A stretch of 53,701 nt of DNA from DATGMP01 sp035293565 (GTDB lineage Bacteria > Pseudomonadota > Alphaproteobacteria > BOG-932 > Roseiterribacteraceae), in assembly GCA_035293565.1 (NCBI GenBank), contig DATGMP010000135.1, forward strand, positions 1-53,701, written 5' to 3'. The notes below the pieces were generated by a model that did not search any database, was not told the DNA's origin, and saw only the letters and a list, made by a program, of their open reading frames with translations. How positions within the stretch are numbered: the first letter of the stretch is position 1; each line of letters opens with the position of its first letter. The translations under genes and the position numbers were made by a program. This document shows positions 15,067-23,699 of this stretch, piece after piece.

Positions 15067-15399
15067 ATGACGACCGAAATCCGCCAGATCGCCTTTCAGC
15101 CGGCCGAGGTGTGCGCTGCGCTCCAGGATTATCGGCGGCGGCGAAACGAGCCGCTTCCGGCCGGCTCCATCGCCGCTGTCGATTTCGGCGCCGGACCCGA
15201 GATCGTCGTGAAGCTCGTCATCCAGAATGATTCGTCAGGGGCGCGCCACGAAGTCGCCTTCGACGCCGATACCGTCGGCGCCGCGCTCATTCTGTTCTGC
15301 ATCAACCGCAAGATCCCGCTGCCCGCAACCGCTCAGAAGAAGGTCCAGCGGATCGGTGATTCGATCGGGCTGGTCATACGGCAAGAGTCGAAGCGGTAG
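15067..15399 (+). CDS. Conserved hypothetical protein, 110 residues
   Basis: The family is not recognised by name. The protein is small, soluble and basic at its end, with an alpha-beta pattern (AAVDFGAGPEIVVKLVIQND, then HEVAFDADTVGAALILFCINRKIPLP). It has no signal peptide, no membrane segment and no cysteine cluster. The ATG at 15067 has only a weak ribosome site. It stands alone between the divergent reductase operon and the convergent MFS gene. Regular codon use and balanced composition suggest it is a real gene. Confidence 0.6.
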   Translation: MTTEIRQIAFQPAEVCAALQDYRRRRNEPLPAGSIAAVDFGAGPEIVVKLVIQNDSSGARHEVAFDADTVGAALILFCINRKIPLPATAQKKVQRIGDSIGLVIRQESKR

Positions 15400-15414
15400 A
15401 AAGCGGGCGGACCC

Positions 15415-16608
15415 TCAGGAGGATGCCGGCGCCGGATGGGCCGGCGACCGCAGGCGCCAGAGCATCGTAATGGCGACGGCGATCAGCGCGGCTGCGCCCA
15501 TCCAGATGAACGCGTCCTGGAAGCCGACGGCTTCGCGCAAGGGCTGGAGCACCAGAGGGTGGAGGAACTGTCCGAGGAAAATGCAGCCGACCGCCAGCCC
15601 GATGGCGCGCGCATGGGCGGCGCTGGGCACGGCGTTCAACACCGCGCTTTGGGTCAAAGGCTGCATCAAGCCCGCGCCTATGCCGGTCAGCCCCGCGAAG
15701 ATCGCAAGCGTTGACACGCCATTGGTGAGAGCAAAGCCGACGCTGCCGACGCCAAGCGAAGCCCAGGTGAGCGCGAGAACGCCCCGAAAGCCCAGCTTCG
15801 GGTTGATCAGGCCGAATAGATAGGCCCCGGCCATGCTGCCGACCGTGGTCATCGAGATGATCATCGATGTCGAGGACTGGCTCGTGATGCCATCCTCCTT
15901 CAGGAGGAATGGGCCCTGCATCGTGACCATGTACATGACGATGGCGATGAGGACGATCAGGACGTAGAGGCCCATTGCGCCCCGGATCGAAGTGTCCGAA
16001 CCAGCCTCTTGAACGACCTCCCTGTCAGTCGCCTTCGAAATTACCGGAATGGCGAGCGCGAAGACCAAAAATCCGATGAGGTAAAGCGCGAAGGGCACGC
16101 GCCAGCCGCCGACGTCGGCGAGCGAACCCGCCGCGAGCAAGGTGACGAACGAGCCTGCGCCGCCGACCACCGCGTACCAGCCGATCATTCGGTCGCGCCG
16201 TTCGCCGGTGTAGTAGTCGCCGATATAGGTGATCGCCATCGTCCCGAAACCGGCGGCGGCCAGGCCGAGAATCACGCGCGTGGCCAGGAGCGTCCAAAGA
16301 TCGGGAGCCACGGCACCGAGAGCGCCGAACACGGCGAACAGCAATGCGGACAACAAAAGAACCGGCCGCTTGCCGACCCGGCTTGCCAGCCAGCCGATCA
16401 GGGGAGCCCCGAACGCCATGGTCGGTGCTGCGATCGCGGTGACATATTGGGCGATGAGAGCGCCATCGCCTTGATTGGAGAAATGCTCGGCCATCTGAGT
16501 CTGCGACGGCAGAATCGCGAGCTGCACCATGCCGGCAAGCACCCCGCCCGACAAAAGGACGAAAAGACGCGCCGCCCGCACGCCCGCGTTTTCCGAAGCC
16601 ACGCTCAT
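15415..16608 (-). CDS. MFS transporter (12 TM)
   Basis: Major facilitator of 397 residues with about twelve hydrophobic helices. It has the loop 2-3 motif GWLASRVGKRPVLLLSA and the ATRVILGLAAAGFGTM segment typical of drug or metabolite exporters of the DHA1 type. The ATG at 16608 follows GGGGAAGG by 3 nt; the frame extends farther upstream but without a good start. The substrate is unknown. Confidence 0.85.
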   Translation of the reverse strand: MSVASENAGVRAARLFVLLSGGVLAGMVQLAILPSQTQMAEHFSNQGDGALIAQYVTAIAAPTMAFGAPLIGWLASRVGKRPVLLLSALLFAVFGALGAVAPDLWTLLATRVILGLAAAGFGTMAITYIGDYYTGERRDRMIGWYAVVGGAGSFVTLLAAGSLADVGGWRVPFALYLIGFLVFALAIPVISKATDREVVQEAGSDTSIRGAMGLYVLIVLIAIVMYMVTMQGPFLLKEDGITSQSSTSMIISMTTVGSMAGAYLFGLINPKLGFRGVLALTWASLGVGSVGFALTNGVSTLAIFAGLTGIGAGLMQPLTQSAVLNAVPSAAHARAIGLAVGCIFLGQFLHPLVLQPLREAVGFQDAFIWMGAAALIAVAITMLWRLRSPAHPAPASS

Positions 16609-16758
16609 ACGCCTTCCCCTGTACCGCTGACCGAAAAGCGGGCTATTTGATGGATATTGCTTTTCCCGCCGAGCAGCGATTAGCGCACAGGGGCGATGCC
16701 CATGCAAGCACGGTCGAGCGCGCCCGGCCTTTCCCGACGTCCTAGCGATTCTGGTCGC

Positions 16759-17499
16759 ATGAGCGAAAGCTATCCTGCTGATTTCCTTGCGAACCGCGTT
16801 CTTTATCGCGATGCCATGATGCTCGTCATCGACAAGCCGGCCGGCATTCCGGTTCATCAGGGACCCGGCGGTGGACCCAATCTGGAGCAATATTTCGACG
16901 CGCTCCGCTACGGCCTGCCTCGAGCGCCGGGCCTTGCCCATCGGCTGGACCGCGACACCAGCGGGTGCCTGGTGCTGGGGCGACATCGCCGAGCCCTCGC
17001 GCGCCTAGGACGGCTGTTCGAATCCGGCCGCGTGGAAAAGATCTATTGGGCGGTCGTCGAAGGCGCGCCGGGGCAGGAGGAGGGCCGCATCGATCTGCCG
17101 TTGCAAAAGGTCGCGCGAAAGGATGCCTGGCGCATGTTCGCCGATCCCGGCGGCCAACCCTCCGTCACCGACTATCGCGTGCTCGGTCGAGCGGAGGGAA
17201 GGACCTGGCTCGAATGCCGGCCCAGAACCGGACGTACGCACCAGATTCGCGTTCATCTGGCCGCGATCGGATGTCCGATCCTCGGCGATACGATCTATGG
17301 CCGTCAGGACCAGACGGAGCCGCTGCAGCTGCATGCCCGCGCGATCACGCTACCCTTGTATCCGACCAAGGAGCCGATCCTGGTCACGGCCCCGCCCCCG
17401 TTCCATATGCTGGCGGCGCTTAGCGCCTGCGGCTGGAGCGGAGGCGAAGATGCGGACGCCGATGTCCGGGAGCCTTCGATCGGGGCCTCAGAATCGTGA
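16759..17499 (+). CDS. RluA-family RNA pseudouridine synthase
   Basis: Isomerises uridine to pseudouridine in rRNA or tRNA. The catalytic motif is HRLDRDTSGCLVLG with its aspartate, preceded by VIDKPAGIPVH, and the end has RTGRTHQIRVHLAAIGCPILGD and YG. The protein lacks an S4 domain, as small RluA-type enzymes do. The start is taken at ATG 16759 (246 residues); ATG 16696 is possible and would add 21 residues, but its purine tract is too close. The stop overlaps the GTG of the TPR gene. Confidence 0.9.
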   Translation: MSESYPADFLANRVLYRDAMMLVIDKPAGIPVHQGPGGGPNLEQYFDALRYGLPRAPGLAHRLDRDTSGCLVLGRHRRALARLGRLFESGRVEKIYWAVVEGAPGQEEGRIDLPLQKVARKDAWRMFADPGGQPSVTDYRVLGRAEGRTWLECRPRTGRTHQIRVHLAAIGCPILGDTIYGRQDQTEPLQLHARAITLPLYPTKEPILVTAPPPFHMLAALSACGWSGGEDADADVREPSIGASES

Positions 17500-19082
17500 C
17501 GCAACACATTGTTTCAGATCGCCTTGAAAGCCTTCAGGCGGCCATGCGCCATCTCGAGGAGGGAGGCTTCGCCCAGGCTGCCGATCTCTGCCGCCCGCTG
17601 CTTGCCATCAACCCGACCGACGCCGATGCGCGGTTTCTGCTCGGCCTGGCCCTGGGAGGGCTCGGTCAGGAGGGCGAGGCGATCAGCCTTCTCTTCGAAG
17701 TGGTCGCCGCTCGGCCCGGCCATCCCGATGCGCACCGCGAGCTGGCGCGCATCCTGGCGGCTAGCGGCAGGCGCGGCGAAGCCGAGACGCAGTACCGCGC
17801 CGCGATCGGCGCCACGCCCAGGGATCCGCTGACCTTGTGCGATTTCGGACGATTTTTGAATGAGGAAGGCCGCCACGATGAGGCCGGGGCATTGGCCGAG
17901 GCGGCACTCGTGATCCAGCCTGATCTTGCGACCGCGCACAATCTGCTGGGCGTCGCCCGCGTCGGCCAGGGACGGATGGATGCCGCCGTCCGCGCGCTCC
18001 GTCGGGCGGCGACCTTTGATCCGCGCAACACGGCCGCGCTCGCCAATCTCGGAACGGCACTCGCGACCGAGAAACGGTTCGCCGAATCGATCGACACCTT
18101 CGATAAGGCCCTCGTCATAGCGCCCAAGGATGTCACGATCCGCTTGAACAGGGGGATAGCGCTTCTCAAATCCGGAAATTTCTCAGACGGTTGGAGCGAG
18201 CTCGAATGGCGCCATCTGAAATCCGGTCGCGAGAAGCTGCCGGGTGCGGCCAGACTTCCCAAGCTTTCCCAAACCGGCAGTCTCGACGGCCGCCGCATCG
18301 TCGTCTGGCATGAGGAAGGATTCGGCGACACGATCCAGTTCCTCCGCTACATGCGCCTGCTCGCCGAAGCCGGTGCGACCGTTACGGCCTGGATGCCGAA
18401 GGAGCTGATGCGGCTGGCCGGACGAGTCACGGGCGTCGACCGAGTCCTTACCGGCAATATCACCCTTTCTGAATTCGATTATCATTGTCCGATTAACAGC
18501 TTGCCATACGTCTTTGATACCTTGCTCGAGAAGGTTCCCGAGACAGTTCCCTACATCGATCCCGACCCGGACCTGGTCCGGAGCTGGTCGGCCAAGCTGC
18601 CGCGAGGCGGACGTCCACGGGTGGGGCTGGTCTGGTCCGGGGAACCGCGCCCCTACGATCTCGCGGCCGTCCAGATGGACCGTCGCCGCAGCCTTCGTTT
18701 GGCGATGCTGCGGCCCCTCACCGAATTGCCGCAAGTCGAGTTCGTCAGCCTGCAAATGGGTCAGGCCTCGGCCGAGCTCGCGTCATCGCCGACGCTCTTC
18801 GATGCGATGCGTGACGTCTCCGATTTTGCCGACACCGCCGCAATCATCGCCAATCTCGATATGGTCGTCTCGGTAGATACCGCCGTCGTCCATCTGGCAG
18901 GCGCGATGGGCAAGCCGGTCTTTCTTCTTGACCGCTACGACAATTGCTGGCGGTGGCTTGCCGGACGCGAGGACAGCCCTTGGTATCCGACTATGCGCAT
19001 CTTTCGCCAGGAGCGGCCCGGAGAGTGGGCGCCGGTGATCACGCGCGCGGCGGCGGCCCTAAAACAGATCCTTACCCCATGA
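17496..19082 (+). CDS. TPR protein with glycosyltransferase-like C-terminal half
   Basis: The 528-residue protein has an N-terminal array of tetratricopeptide repeats (about residues 5-215, e.g. AHNLLGVARVGQGRMDAAVRALRRA and ALANLGTALATEKRFAESID) and a C-terminal half that looks like a GT-9/GT-41-type glycosyltransferase fold (GFGDTIQFLRYMRLLAEAGATVTA, PRVGLVWSG, and the nucleotide-sugar-type segment VVSVDTAVVHLAGAMGKPVFLL). Such proteins often modify surface structures or flagellins. The gene overlaps both neighbours by 3-4 nt (GTGA start, ATGA end), so it is coupled to the sulfotransferase-like gene. Confidence 0.8.
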   Translation: MTQHIVSDRLESLQAAMRHLEEGGFAQAADLCRPLLAINPTDADARFLLGLALGGLGQEGEAISLLFEVVAARPGHPDAHRELARILAASGRRGEAETQYRAAIGATPRDPLTLCDFGRFLNEEGRHDEAGALAEAALVIQPDLATAHNLLGVARVGQGRMDAAVRALRRAATFDPRNTAALANLGTALATEKRFAESIDTFDKALVIAPKDVTIRLNRGIALLKSGNFSDGWSELEWRHLKSGREKLPGAARLPKLSQTGSLDGRRIVVWHEEGFGDTIQFLRYMRLLAEAGATVTAWMPKELMRLAGRVTGVDRVLTGNITLSEFDYHCPINSLPYVFDTLLEKVPETVPYIDPDPDLVRSWSAKLPRGGRPRVGLVWSGEPRPYDLAAVQMDRRRSLRLAMLRPLTELPQVEFVSLQMGQASAELASSPTLFDAMRDVSDFADTAAIIANLDMVVSVDTAVVHLAGAMGKPVFLLDRYDNCWRWLAGREDSPWYPTMRIFRQERPGEWAPVITRAAAALKQILTP

Positions 19083-19795
19083 ATACAGTCCGCCCGTTGC
19101 GCATCCTGGCCGCGAGCATGGTCGGGAGCGGCAGCACCTTTCTCTACAATGTCGCGCGCGAGATCCTGGAAAGCGACCCGCGCCTCAAAACGCTCGCCAC
19201 CTATTCGGACGAATGGAATCCCCGCTTCGACGGCAATCACCATCTGCTGCTCAAAAGCCATTGGGGCGTGCGCGCTCTGCTGCCGCTTGCCGAGCGCGGC
19301 TATCTGCGGCCGGTCATCACCACCCGACATCCCGGCGATTGCGTTTGCTCAGACATGGACAGGTTCGGCTTTTCGTTCAACTTTGCTCTAAAACGTGTTG
19401 ATTTATCCTTGAAATTTGTTGGGCCCCTGCGGGCACTGCCCGACACGTTGCCCTTCCGCTACGAAGATCGCTTCACGGCCGGCACGATCACCGCCGAGAG
19501 CCTGACACGGCTATTCGGCCTCAAGCTGGATAGCAGCCGGCTCACCAACATCAGCCGCAAATACGATGCCGCCGCGACCCGCGCCTACGCGGCCAAGCTG
19601 GAGAGCCTGCCGAAGCTCAACCGCAGCCCGGACAATCCCGATGATGTCTGGTGTCCGATCACCCAGATCCATCGCGGCCACATCGGCAAGCTTGTCTCGG
19701 GGCGCTGGCGCGACCTGCCCGCCGATCATAGGCGGGCGATCGCCGATCTGTGCGGCGAGGAGGCCTCGGCCTTCGGCTACGAATTCGACGACTAG
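19079..19795 (+). CDS. Sulfotransferase-like protein
   Basis: The 238-residue protein shows the two PAPS-contact features of sulfotransferases. Near the N-terminus is a P-loop-like LAASMVGSGSTFLYNVAREIL (5'-phosphosulfate loop). In the middle is VITTRHPGDCVCSDMDRFGF (3'-phosphate loop with R-H-P-x-D). It may sulfate a glycan or small molecule made or bound by the preceding TPR/glycosyltransferase-like protein; that pairing is inferred from the ATGA overlap. The acceptor is unknown. Confidence 0.7.
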   Translation: MNTVRPLRILAASMVGSGSTFLYNVAREILESDPRLKTLATYSDEWNPRFDGNHHLLLKSHWGVRALLPLAERGYLRPVITTRHPGDCVCSDMDRFGFSFNFALKRVDLSLKFVGPLRALPDTLPFRYEDRFTAGTITAESLTRLFGLKLDSSRLTNISRKYDAAATRAYAAKLESLPKLNRSPDNPDDVWCPITQIHRGHIGKLVSGRWRDLPADHRRAIADLCGEEASAFGYEFDD

Positions 19796-19796
19796 C

Positions 19797-21605
19797 ATGG
19801 CACCCCCTCTCCTGCTGCTTCAGGATGTCCGGCTGACTCTGGGCGTCGGTCCGCTGCTGGACGGGGTCGAGCTGTCGGTCTCGTCCGGCGATCGGCTGTG
19901 CCTGGTCGGACGAAACGGATCGGGCAAATCGACGATGCTGAAGATCGCAGCCGGCCTGATGCCGTTCGACGCCGGGCGGCGCTTCATCCAGCCGGGCGCC
20001 ACGATCCGCTACCTGCCTCAGGAGCCCGATCTCGCAGGCTATCCGACCGTCCTAGCCTATACGGAGGCTGGAGTGGCGCCGGGCGACGACCCGCATAAGC
20101 CACGGCTTTTGCTAGAAGGTCTCGGCCTGACCGGAAACGAGAGCCCGGCCAGTCTTTCCGGCGGCGAGGCCCGCCGGGCGGCGCTTGCGCGGGTTCTGGC
20201 GCCTGATCCCGACATTCTGCTGCTCGACGAGCCGACCAACCATCTCGACCTGCCGACGATCGAATGGCTCGAGGAGCGGCTCGCCACCAGCCGGTCGGCG
20301 ATCGTGCTCATCAGCCACGACCGCCGGTTTCTCGAGCGCCTGTCCCGCGGCACGGTCTGGCTCGATCGCGGTCGCACACGCCGGCTCGAGCAAGGGTTCG
20401 CCGCATTCGAGAACTGGCGCGACGCGCTGCTGGAGGAAGAGGACAAGGAGCGACACAAGCTCGACCGTAAGATCGTCCGCGAAGAGGATTGGGTCACGCA
20501 CGGAGTAAGCGGCCGGCGCAAGCGCAACCAGCGCCGGCTTCGCGAGCTCGATGCGCTGCGACGCGACAAGCGCGAGCATCGTCGCGCGGTCGGATCGGTC
20601 AAAATGGAAGCGGGCGACGCCTCGAGCTCGGGCAAGCTGGTCATCGAGGCCGAGCAGATCGCGAAATCCTATGGCGAACGGCCGATCGTCCGAAAATTCT
20701 CGACCCGCATTCTGCGCGGCGACCGGGTCGGAATCGTCGGCGCGAACGGCTCGGGCAAGACGACGCTTCTCAAGCTGCTGACCGGAGCGCTGGCCCCCGA
20801 CAGCGGCCGGACCATCATCGGCAGCAACGTTCAGATGGTGTCGCTCGATCAGCAGCGCGCCAGCCTTGACCCGAACGCGACTCTCGCAGACGCGCTGACA
20901 GGCGGTCACGGCGATACCGTCTTCGTGGGCGGCAAGCCGCGCCACGTCGCCTCCTATATGCGCGACTTCCTGTTCGACTCCGGACAGGCTCGAGCCCCGG
21001 TCGGAGCGCTTTCCGGCGGCGAGCGCGGACGGCTGATGCTGGCGCGGGCGCTCGCCCGCCCCTCCAACCTGCTGGTGCTCGACGAGCCAACGAACGACCT
21101 GGATTTGGAGACGCTCGACCTGTTGCAGGAGATGCTGGCGGACTATTCGGGAACGGTTCTGCTGGTAAGCCATGATCGCGATTTCCTCGACCGCGTCGTG
21201 ACTTCGGTCGTGGTTTCGGATGGGAACGGCACCTGGACCGAATACGCCGGCGGCTACGCGGACATGCTGGCCCAGAAGGGACCGGGTATCGCGGCGCGCA
21301 AACCCACGAGGCCGGTGAAGCCGGCAGATACGCCGGCGCAGCCGCCGGTACCGCGATCCGCGGCCGCGCGTAAGATGTCCTTCAAGGACCGCCATGCATT
21401 GGAGACCCTTCCGGCCCGCATCGCCGCCCTTCAGCAGCAGGCCGCGAAGCTGGAAGCCGAGCTTGCCGATCCCGCGCTCTACCGGCGGGATCCGGCCCGC
21501 TTTGCCGCGGCGTCCGCCGATCTGGCGGCTAAGACCGCGGAGATCGCTTCAGCGGAGGAGCGCTGGCTCGAGCTCGAAATGCAGCGGGAGGCGTTGGAGC
21601 GCTAG
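19797..21605 (+). CDS. uup: ABC-F family ATPase, Uup-like
   Basis: Twin-ABC cytoplasmic ATPase without membrane domains (602 residues), acting on ribosomes or, for Uup, on DNA branch structures. First cassette: GRNGSGKST, LSGGEARRAALARVLA, LLLDEPTNHLD. Second cassette: GANGSGKTT, LSGGERGRLMLARALA, LVLDEPTNDLD. Between them is the charged linker of the family, and after residue 530 a basic and coiled-coil C-terminal domain (LPARIAALQQQAAKLEAEL), the Uup hallmark. It begins 1 nt after the sulfotransferase-like gene. Confidence 0.93.
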   Translation: MAPPLLLLQDVRLTLGVGPLLDGVELSVSSGDRLCLVGRNGSGKSTMLKIAAGLMPFDAGRRFIQPGATIRYLPQEPDLAGYPTVLAYTEAGVAPGDDPHKPRLLLEGLGLTGNESPASLSGGEARRAALARVLAPDPDILLLDEPTNHLDLPTIEWLEERLATSRSAIVLISHDRRFLERLSRGTVWLDRGRTRRLEQGFAAFENWRDALLEEEDKERHKLDRKIVREEDWVTHGVSGRRKRNQRRLRELDALRRDKREHRRAVGSVKMEAGDASSSGKLVIEAEQIAKSYGERPIVRKFSTRILRGDRVGIVGANGSGKTTLLKLLTGALAPDSGRTIIGSNVQMVSLDQQRASLDPNATLADALTGGHGDTVFVGGKPRHVASYMRDFLFDSGQARAPVGALSGGERGRLMLARALARPSNLLVLDEPTNDLDLETLDLLQEMLADYSGTVLLVSHDRDFLDRVVTSVVVSDGNGTWTEYAGGYADMLAQKGPGIAARKPTRPVKPADTPAQPPVPRSAAARKMSFKDRHALETLPARIAALQQQAAKLEAELADPALYRRDPARFAAASADLAAKTAEIASAEERWLELEMQREALER

Positions 21606-21652
21606 GGCCGATCCCGGTTTGAGACCAAATCCACAAACTGAAATCGGCTCTA
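21603..21652. terminator. Inverted repeat holding both convergent stop codons (likely bidirectional terminator)
   Basis: Ten-base arms (21603-21612 and 21643-21652) pair with one mismatch (TAGGGCCGAT against the complement of ATCGGCTCTA). Inside, GTTTG (21617-21621) pairs with CAAAC (21634-21638). The TAG of uup is in the left arm, and the TAG of the opposing EthD gene is in the right arm. No long T-run follows, so factor-independent termination is uncertain. The symmetry suggests a dispersed repeat. Confidence 0.5.
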
Positions 21653-22291
21653 AGGCCGCTTGCCGAATGCGTCCTTCAGCTCCTGGGGCGTGGTCTCGTC
21701 CGATTCAACGAGAAGCGAAGCCCTGATCGTGACGCCGTCCGGCGGGACAGCGGGCCGGAGCACGGGCCTGTCGCCGGCGGGCCAGGCGGTGAGGACTGCG
21801 TCCCCTGGGAAATTCATCGACTCCTGTCCCGGCAGCACCTCATCGAGAACGAGCCGTGCACAGGCGGATCCGGCCGTGCGTGCGATGTCCCGAGCCCACG
21901 CGCGCACCCTCTCGGCCGGACCGGTAAGCACCAGAATTTCCTTTTTTAAGCCGCGCGGATCGACCGACCTGGGAGGCCCGGCGATGACCCGTTCCGCGAC
22001 ATCGACGCCCACGCCGCGGGTCACCATGAATTTGGCCTCGTCCTCGGCGAAGATCGCGCCGACATTTCCGTCCAGCAGCGAAAGCGCCTTCTCCCGATCG
22101 AGCCAGCATTCCATCAGGCAGTCATAGCCCGGATCCTCCGGGCTCGCCTCGATCAGGTGATTGCGGACATACTTCGCGAAGGGGAAGTAGCGCGTCCCCA
22201 GAGGCGCGTGGCGGGTCTCGTAATAGTCGCGGAACTGCGCGCGCGTCAGCTCCGGCCTGCGCTTGATCGGCGTGATCACCTTCATCGTCAT
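21650..22291 (-). CDS. EthD-domain protein
   Basis: The protein, of about 213 residues, starts with an EthD-like dimeric ferredoxin-fold module (KVITPIKRRPELTRAQFRDYYETRHAPL, residues 4-31), a fold found with ether, alkane or aromatic degradation systems. The second half (VRAWARDIARTAGSACARLVLDEV) seems to repeat the fold. The ATG at 22291 is chosen because GGAGGG lies about 5 nt upstream; a further ATG at 22285 is possible. It diverges from the amidohydrolase, and the two probably serve one catabolic step. Confidence 0.75.
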   Translation of the reverse strand: MTMKVITPIKRRPELTRAQFRDYYETRHAPLGTRYFPFAKYVRNHLIEASPEDPGYDCLMECWLDREKALSLLDGNVGAIFAEDEAKFMVTRGVGVDVAERVIAGPPRSVDPRGLKKEILVLTGPAERVRAWARDIARTAGSACARLVLDEVLPGQESMNFPGDAVLTAWPAGDRPVLRPAVPPDGVTIRASLLVESDETTPQELKDAFGKRP

Positions 22292-22328
22292 CGTCCCCTC
22301 CATTGCCCGGCGCCCCTCATGGGCATAC

Positions 22329-22353
22329 GCTTGTAGTCGCATAAGCGACAAGC
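22329..22353. promoter_or_regulatory. Inverted repeat in the EthD/amidohydrolase divergent promoter
   Basis: GCTTGT (22329-22334) and ACAAGC (22348-22353) are perfect inverted 6-mers 13 nt apart, and a second pair TCGC/GCGA lies between them. The 130-nt divergent region contains no other notable symmetry. A TetR- or GntR-type repressor site is a fair guess, but no regulator gene is adjacent. Confidence 0.35.
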
Positions 22354-22421
22354 CAATTGTCCGGTGCGGTGACCACTCGGGAGGTGCAACACCCCCTTGA
22401 GTTCTTTCATTGGAGGAAGAC

Positions 22422-23600
22422 ATGCGCGTCATCGATGTCGATAGCCATTTCATGGAGCCGCTGGACTGGCTGGAGAAGACCGATCCGGGCCTCGCCGCCG
22501 AGCTGCCCCCTTCGAACTTCGCCGAGCGTGTCGCGCGCGGCGTTGTCGGCGATCTGCTCGACAAGATCCCGCCCGCGGAGCGGCCGACGAACCTGCTGGA
22601 GCTTCTGGCGCCCCAGGGCCGCCGCAGCGCCGAAGCGTTGATGGCCGCCTGGAAGGGCGATGAATCCGAGATGTCGCTGCGGAATCCGCCGACCGGTTAC
22701 GACGCCGAAGCGCGCCTCAAGCTCAATGACGAGCACGGCATCGACGTGCAGTTCGTCAACCCGACAATGGGCACCGGGCCCTATGTCTCGGCCATCAGAA
22801 TGGGACGGCGCGATCTCGGCCTGCGGGCGTTCAAGGCCTTCAACAGCTGGGCCGCGCAGACCTTCGCCGGACACACCGACCGCCTCGTTCCCGTCACGCT
22901 CGTCGACCTGATCGACATCGATTGGGCTGTCACCGAGATGACCCGCATGCGCCAGGCCGGCAGCCGCGTGGTGCAGATCAAGCCCGATCCGGTCAGCGAG
23001 ACCAAGTCCCTTACCCACCCTGACATCGAGCGGGTCTGGTCCGCCGCCGAGGATCTCGGCATGGCGGTGATTTTTCACATCGCATCGGGCCGCGCCGAAC
23101 TGAAGCATGGCTGGTACTTCAACGGCGGCGCGCACGGGCATTACGCCGTGCTGCAGCTGATCAACGGCCAGATGGTGCCGCAGATCGCGCTGACGGCGAT
23201 GATCATCGACGGCGTGTTCGAGCGGCACCCGAAGCTCGCAGTCATTGTCGAGGAGTTGGGGATCGGCTGGGTTCCGAACTTCATCGAGATGGTCGATTCC
23301 GTGACCGTCGGCGCCTACGGCACCGAGTTCGGCATGGGTAAGGAGGACTACAAGCTGCCGCTGAAGCCTTCCGAATATATTCGCCGCCAGGTCCGCTTCA
23401 CGCCGCTGGTCACCACCGACGCGCTGTCGCCCACGATGGAGCTGATCCCGCCCGAGCTGCTCGTCTTCTCCTCCGACTTCCCGCACCACGAAGGCCGCGC
23501 CAACGCCGTCGACCTCTTCGCCCCGCAGCTCAAGAGCCGCACGCAAGCCGAGCGAGAGCAGTTCTATGGCGGGTCGATCGGGGCGCTGATGGATATCTAA
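22422..23600 (+). CDS. Amidohydrolase family 2 (metal-dependent hydrolase)
   Basis: TIM-barrel hydrolase of 392 residues in the ACMSD/gamma-resorcylate decarboxylase-related branch. The N-terminal metal motif is VIDVDSHFMEP (residues 3-13). A later histidine lies in VIFHIASGRAE, and the C-terminal motif is FSSDFPHHEGR. It may hydrolyse or decarboxylate an aromatic or cyclic compound; the substrate is unknown. GGAGGA lies 6 nt before the ATG at 22422, which settles the start against the TTG at 22410. It is divergent from the EthD gene. Confidence 0.88.
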   Translation: MRVIDVDSHFMEPLDWLEKTDPGLAAELPPSNFAERVARGVVGDLLDKIPPAERPTNLLELLAPQGRRSAEALMAAWKGDESEMSLRNPPTGYDAEARLKLNDEHGIDVQFVNPTMGTGPYVSAIRMGRRDLGLRAFKAFNSWAAQTFAGHTDRLVPVTLVDLIDIDWAVTEMTRMRQAGSRVVQIKPDPVSETKSLTHPDIERVWSAAEDLGMAVIFHIASGRAELKHGWYFNGGAHGHYAVLQLINGQMVPQIALTAMIIDGVFERHPKLAVIVEELGIGWVPNFIEMVDSVTVGAYGTEFGMGKEDYKLPLKPSEYIRRQVRFTPLVTTDALSPTMELIPPELLVFSSDFPHHEGRANAVDLFAPQLKSRTQAEREQFYGGSIGALMDI

Positions 23601-23699
23601 ACCGGTCGACGCGTCCTCTGGACCTATAGCACAAAAGCATTTTGGCAAATCAGAACAAATAGTGTACATTGGGCCTGGGCTAGTTTCCTGAGCAGAGCA

